Positions 6,127 through 9,014 of a stretch of 9,014 nt of DNA are shown piece by piece. Each line of letters begins with the position of its first letter. Positions within the stretch are counted from its first letter, which is position 1. Position numbers and translations under genes: made by a program. Source of the stretch: Glaciecola sp964446865 (GTDB taxonomy: Bacteria > Pseudomonadota > Gammaproteobacteria > Enterobacterales > Alteromonadaceae); contig CAYURD010000138.1 in assembly GCA_964446865.1 (NCBI GenBank), positions 1 through 9,014 on the forward strand, in the 5' to 3' direction. The notes below the pieces were generated by a model. That model made no database searches. It was not told where the DNA came from and worked only from the letters and a program-made list of their open reading frames with translations.

Positions 6127-7863
6127 CTATTGCATTTGCCGTATATAAGTTGCCAAGCCCACTATTATTATCAGCAATAAGGTCGACAATCCTTTATAAA
6201 ATAAGATGGGTTTTCTATCAATTAGAGGCGCTTTGAACTTTTTGACAAATTCGGGGTTTGGATGTTTTAAGTCGTAAATAAACTCAGAAATCTCGTCATA
6301 ACGCTTATGTGGAAATGGACTCAAGGCTTTTTGTAAAGCAAAGTCTACCCACTTTGGTATTTCGGTATGTTCGTCTACAACACTTTTATAAATAAGGCGT
6401 CGTTGTGCCGATACAGTCGTTGCTTTTGATACCTTTGTCCCATAGGGAAAATCACCCGCTAACAAGTTGTAGGTTAGCACTGCTAAAGAATACTGATCAG
6501 AACGCGTACTTATGCTCTCTCCAATAAAGTATTCAGGCGCCATATAAAGCGCTGTGCCTTGCAAATCAAATTGTGGCCGCACGAGTTGAGATTCTATAAC
6601 ACCACTCACCCTAACGCCGCCGTAATCAATAACCTTAACGGTGCCATTGGCATCAATCATAATGTTATCGGGTTTAATGTCTTGATGTAATATTTCTTTT
6701 CTGTGTAAAGCCTGTAGGCCTAAACCAATTTGCTCAATGATATTTCTAACCATCTCTAAAGAAGGTGAAGGGTGATCAATTGCCCACTGGGTCAAGGTTA
6801 CTCCTTCAATGTATTCTGTCACGCAGTACAAGAACTTTCGCGTTCTATCTTGTAAGCCAGCTTTTAATAAATGAGCACTATTGACTCGTCGTGCGACCCA
6901 TTCTTCCATCAAAAATCGTTCAAGGTATGCGGGGTCATCGCGTAAGCTAACCGAAGGTATTTTGATAACTTCTAATGCCTTAGTGTCGTTATCTTTTGCT
7001 AAATAGACATGACTTCGACTACTAGCATGTAACTCTCTTACAATGGTATACCCATCAAACTCTTGTCTAGCTTGCAGAAGGTCGGGTACAGATAGCTCAT
7101 CTAATTGTTTTTGTAAGATGCTAGCCTGTTCGGTAGATAGTTTATCGACTCTTATTATTTGTACCGTTAGGTTGTCGGCACTGCCATTTTCGATAGCTCT
7201 GTCGACAATACTATTAGCAATTTCATCTAAATTGTCGGATGCTTTTTCTAATAATTCGATGAGCTCATGTGGTTCGCAGTATTCATAAACGCCGTCGGTA
7301 CACATAATAAAGATATCGCCGAGTTTGATAGAATGTGCGTGATAGTCAATGTCGACAAATTGCTCAAAGCCTAAGGCACGGTTTAGGTAACTTTTTGCTG
7401 ATGAAGCATAAGATCGATGCTCATGGGTTAACTTGGCGAGTTCGCCATTACGCAAATGGTATACTCGGCTATCTCCAACATGGAAAATATGGGCGGTAAA
7501 AGCTTTAAATACGATGCCACTGAAAGTGCACACATATCCTTTGTCAGCGTCATACTTAAATTGTGTTCGTTGATTGTGGTTATATAACCATGCGTTCAGT
7601 GATTCTAAAACGTTTATGCCTGACTTACGCACCGACCATGCATCGGTTGTACAAAAATACTCTTCCAAAAAGCTTTTGACAGCGACTTCACTCGCAATTT
7701 GGCTGACATCACTGGTGCTGATGCCATCGGCAAGCGCAAAAGCAATGCCTTTTAATCGTAATTGAGGCTCTTGAGGGGTTAAGGCACCATAGCAATCTTG
7801 GTTGATTGATTTTAGACCTTTGCTTGAATATTGCCCAATGCTTAATCGTAAGCTAGATGGCAT
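6127..7863 (-). CDS. Bifunctional PP2C-type phosphatase / Ser-Thr protein kinase, membrane-anchored
   Basis: This 578-residue protein joins two signalling enzymes. Residues 1-240 are a PP2C phosphatase: NQD (21-23), ALADGIS (43-49), HVGDSR (128-133), CTDG (188-191) and DNLTV (230-234) supply the metal-binding Asp residues 23, 46, 131, 190 and 230. Residues about 270-535 are a Hanks-type kinase: Lys301 in VIKIPS, HQDIKPDN (393-400, HQD instead of HRD), IDYG (412-415, DYG for DFG) and MAPE (441-444). The nucleotide loop ELHASSRSHVYLA (277-289) lacks the usual glycines. Residues 553-573 form one C-terminal helix, a tail anchor placing both domains in the cytoplasm. The same fusion is known beside nasA and nirB in Pseudomonas (PA1782), so a role in nitrate assimilation or transporter control is plausible but inferred. 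It lies downstream of the FNT gene behind a terminator. No ribosome binding site is obvious at the ATG. Confidence 0.9.
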   Translation of the reverse strand: MPSSLRLSIGQYSSKGLKSINQDCYGALTPQEPQLRLKGIAFALADGISTSDVSQIASEVAVKSFLEEYFCTTDAWSVRKSGINVLESLNAWLYNHNQRTQFKYDADKGYVCTFSGIVFKAFTAHIFHVGDSRVYHLRNGELAKLTHEHRSYASSAKSYLNRALGFEQFVDIDYHAHSIKLGDIFIMCTDGVYEYCEPHELIELLEKASDNLDEIANSIVDRAIENGSADNLTVQIIRVDKLSTEQASILQKQLDELSVPDLLQARQEFDGYTIVRELHASSRSHVYLAKDNDTKALEVIKIPSVSLRDDPAYLERFLMEEWVARRVNSAHLLKAGLQDRTRKFLYCVTEYIEGVTLTQWAIDHPSPSLEMVRNIIEQIGLGLQALHRKEILHQDIKPDNIMIDANGTVKVIDYGGVRVSGVIESQLVRPQFDLQGTALYMAPEYFIGESISTRSDQYSLAVLTYNLLAGDFPYGTKVSKATTVSAQRRLIYKSVVDEHTEIPKWVDFALQKALSPFPHKRYDEISEFIYDLKHPNPEFVKKFKAPLIDRKPILFYKGLSTLLLIIIVGLATYIRQMQ

Positions 7864-7918
7864 GATGTAAAAGCAAATATTGCTGAAATGAAGCGCTTGT
7901 TAAGTGCGTTGAATTGAT

Positions 7919-7958
7919 AATGCTCAAACCTTATATGCCAACCTGATATGCCAAACCT
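7919..7958 (-). repeat. Three 13-14 bp direct repeats upstream of the kinase/phosphatase gene
   Basis: On the minus strand AGGTTTGGCATATC, AGGTTGGCATATA and AGGTTTGAGCATT follow one another directly. The first two differ by one inserted T and the last base; the third is more diverged. They lie between the FNT terminator and the kinase start, about 55-95 bases before the ATG, where an activator or operator array would fit. Confidence 0.75.
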
Positions 7959-7967
7959 GAAATTGTG

Positions 7968-8001
7968 AAAAAAAAGCCCTGTTTGATGCTATCAAACAGG
8001 G
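7968..8001 (-). terminator. Intrinsic terminator after the FNT gene
   Basis: On the minus strand CCCTGTTTGAT and ATCAAACAGGG form a perfect 11-bp stem with a 3-base loop, followed after one C by eight T (complement of 7968-7975). It begins 8 bases after the FNT stop and separates that gene from the kinase/phosphatase, which must rely on read-through or its own promoter in 7864-7967. Confidence 0.95.
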
Positions 8002-8009
8002 TTGTTTTA

Positions 8010-8852
8010 TTATTTAAAAGCAGGAATTGCGTCATCAGCCGCTGCTTTTTTTCTTTCTTTGTTGGTTTTTACGTGAGTATAGTAAAGTGGCAAGCCAACT
8101 AATAGTAAGCCGCCTGCTAAATTACCTAATACAGTGGGTAATTCATTCCAAATTAGGTAATCGGCAATGGTGAATTCGCCGCCCATGATCATCGAAAACG
8201 GAAACAAAAACATATTCACAATTGAATGCTCAAAAGCCATGTAAAAGAACAGCATGATAGGCATCCACATTGCCGCCATTTTAGCGCCTGCCGATGTTGA
8301 TATCATGGCACCGACAACGCCCATTGATACCATCCAATTACACAACATGCCACGAATAAATATGGTAAACCAGCCTAAAACGCCTTGCTCTTTATAGCCT
8401 AAGGTCCTAGATTCGCCTATGGTGCTGACCTTTTCAGCCACTGCGCCGCCATCAATCTGATATCCGTAAGTAAGGATAAACGAGGCAAAAAAGGCGACGG
8501 TCATTGCACCAGCAAAGTTACCGCAAAATACTAAGCCCCAGTTGCGCAACATCTCATTCATGGTACAACCTTGACGTTTATCTAACACTGCTAATGGTAC
8601 AAGCGTAAAGACGCCAGTAAGCAAGTCAAACTTCATTAGGTATAACATAATAAAGCCAACAGGGAAGAGTATGGCACCAACAAGCGGGTTACCTGTTTTT
8701 GTGATGACCGTTATTGCAAAAAAGGCGGCTAAGGCGAGGATTGCACCTGCCATAAATGCACGGACCAATGTATCTTTTGTAGACATGAAAATCTTTTGTT
8801 CACCAGCGTCAACCATTTTGGTGACAAACTCTTTGGGTTCTAAATAAGCCAT
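8010..8852 (-). CDS. Formate/nitrite transporter family protein (FocA/NirC type)
   Basis: The 280-residue protein has six hydrophobic segments and the FNT signatures: LLTGVFTLVPLA (77-88, the omega loop), NWGLVFCGNFAGA (104-116), IRGMLCNWMVSMGV (166-179) and KMAAMWMPIM..MAFEHSIVNMFLFP (191-218) with the conserved pore residue His209. FNT proteins are pentameric inner-membrane channels moving formate, nitrite or similar small anions. The neighbouring kinase/phosphatase of the nitrate-assimilation type favours nitrite as substrate, but sequence alone does not decide. I chose the ATG at 8852, which has GAGGAA 4 bases upstream; an in-frame start at 8888 would add 12 residues and would lie at the terminator U-run. 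The gene is preceded by an attenuator-like terminator and followed by another terminator, so it may be a single-gene transcript. Confidence 0.93.
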   Translation of the reverse strand: MAYLEPKEFVTKMVDAGEQKIFMSTKDTLVRAFMAGAILALAAFFAITVITKTGNPLVGAILFPVGFIMLYLMKFDLLTGVFTLVPLAVLDKRQGCTMNEMLRNWGLVFCGNFAGAMTVAFFASFILTYGYQIDGGAVAEKVSTIGESRTLGYKEQGVLGWFTIFIRGMLCNWMVSMGVVGAMISTSAGAKMAAMWMPIMLFFYMAFEHSIVNMFLFPFSMIMGGEFTIADYLIWNELPTVLGNLAGGLLLVGLPLYYTHVKTNKERKKAAADDAIPAFK

Positions 8853-8856
8853 GTTA

Positions 8857-8862
8857 TTCCTC
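8857..8862 (-). promoter_or_regulatory. Ribosome binding site of the FNT gene
   Basis: GAGGAA on the minus strand is followed by TAAC and the ATG at 8852. It fixes the start and excludes the in-frame start at 8888. Confidence 0.85.
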
Positions 8863-8886
8863 AATGTGTTTTGGATAGGCGTAGGC

Positions 8887-8933
8887 AAAAAAAAACGCCT
8901 TCATCTCGACTTGTAAACAAGTCAATGAAAGCG
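8887..8933 (-). terminator. Terminator in the leader of the FNT gene, possible attenuator
   Basis: On the minus strand GACTTG/CAAGTC (loop TTTA) continues, after an asymmetric internal loop, into TTCAT/ATGAA, a G-T pair and CGC/GCG (8896-8933), then nine T (complement of 8887-8895). It ends about 35 bases before the FNT start codon. It could be the terminator of an upstream gene, but its position and its overlap with a small upstream hairpin suggest transcription attenuation. Confidence 0.85.
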
Positions 8934-8942
8934 CCATTGCTT
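8929..8942 (-). promoter_or_regulatory. Small hairpin with ANTAR-type hexaloop, overlapping the terminator
   Basis: In the FNT leader RNA AAGC and GCUU pair around the six-base loop AAUGGC. ANTAR antiterminators bind pairs of hairpins with six-base loops carrying A at position 1 and G at position 4; this loop fits. Its 3' arm (8929-8932) is also the 5' base of the terminator, so the two structures exclude each other. The stem is only 4 bp, and the expected partner hairpin was not found in 8943-9014, so the call is tentative. Confidence 0.4.
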
Positions 8943-9014
8943 AAGCTACCTAATAGTAAAAGTGTGTTTAAATCGAGAAACTTAGAAAAAAAGCATCAAA
9001 GCATGATCGACTTA

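Noticed and set aside
7043..7765. Plus-strand open frames opposite the kinase/phosphatase (7043-7288 and 7574-7765)
   Set aside because: They are antisense to the conserved PP2C motifs and show no independent support.
8853..8888. Longer FNT protein starting at 8888
   Set aside because: It would start at the terminator U-run with no ribosome binding site; GAGGAA is correctly spaced for the ATG at 8852.
8986..9013. Second terminator-like hairpin at the window edge (minus strand, AAGU/GCUU plus AUCA/UGAU, followed by seven U)
   Set aside because: The stem is short, has a bulge and includes a G-U pair, and the upstream sequence is outside the window. It might end an upstream gene, but it is too weak to list.
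1..9014. CRISPR arrays, tRNA or rRNA genes, insertion sequences, attachment sites
   Set aside because: No regularly spaced repeats, cloverleaf-like sequences, transposase or integrase genes, or paired terminal inverted repeats were seen.

Overview
The window looks like chromosomal DNA of a marine gammaproteobacterium, most likely Alteromonadales (Colwelliaceae or relatives such as Thalassotalea or Colwellia). The basis is moderately AT-rich DNA (roughly 40% G+C by eye), the gammaproteobacterial pnp-nlpI order, and proteins that align from memory to the E. coli families but are clearly divergent. The genus is inference. No mobile element, CRISPR array, tRNA or rRNA is visible. One run of 100 N (2675-2774) interrupts a gene.

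Layout. (1) 1-3083, plus strand: the 3' end of pnp (polynucleotide phosphorylase, S1 domain) and its terminator; nlpI (TPR lipoprotein); and, 6 bp later, a secreted Sel1-repeat protein with an HExxHxxGxxD zinc-protease motif, broken by the gap. (2) 3100-3870, minus strand: cysZ (sulfate transport), convergent with the previous gene. (3) 4081-4992, plus strand: a single-pass membrane protein with a long charged low-complexity region and a compact two-cysteine C-terminus; its function is not recognised. (4) 5155-6084, plus strand: a KdgK-like PfkB sugar kinase whose catalytic signature is altered. (5) 6127-8852, minus strand: a fused PP2C phosphatase / Ser-Thr protein kinase with a C-terminal membrane anchor, preceded by a formate/nitrite transporter (FNT) gene. 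Such a kinase/phosphatase is known beside nitrate-assimilation genes in Pseudomonas and relatives, so this edge of the window is probably part of a nitrate/nitrite assimilation locus continuing past 9014.

The most interesting regulatory signal is the leader of the FNT gene. A long intrinsic terminator (8887-8933) lies only about 35 bases before the start codon. Its 5' base is shared with a small hairpin whose six-base loop AAUGGC has A at position 1 and G at position 4, as in the RNA targets of ANTAR antiterminators (NasR/NasT) that control nitrate assimilation. Only one such hairpin is visible, so this is a hypothesis.

Other points worth attention are the putative periplasmic protease next to nlpI (NlpI is a protease adaptor in E. 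coli), the identical 20-base flanks of the gap (unmerged overlap or a 15-base repeat), the KdgK-like protein with a damaged anion hole, and three 13-14 base direct repeats upstream of the kinase/phosphatase.
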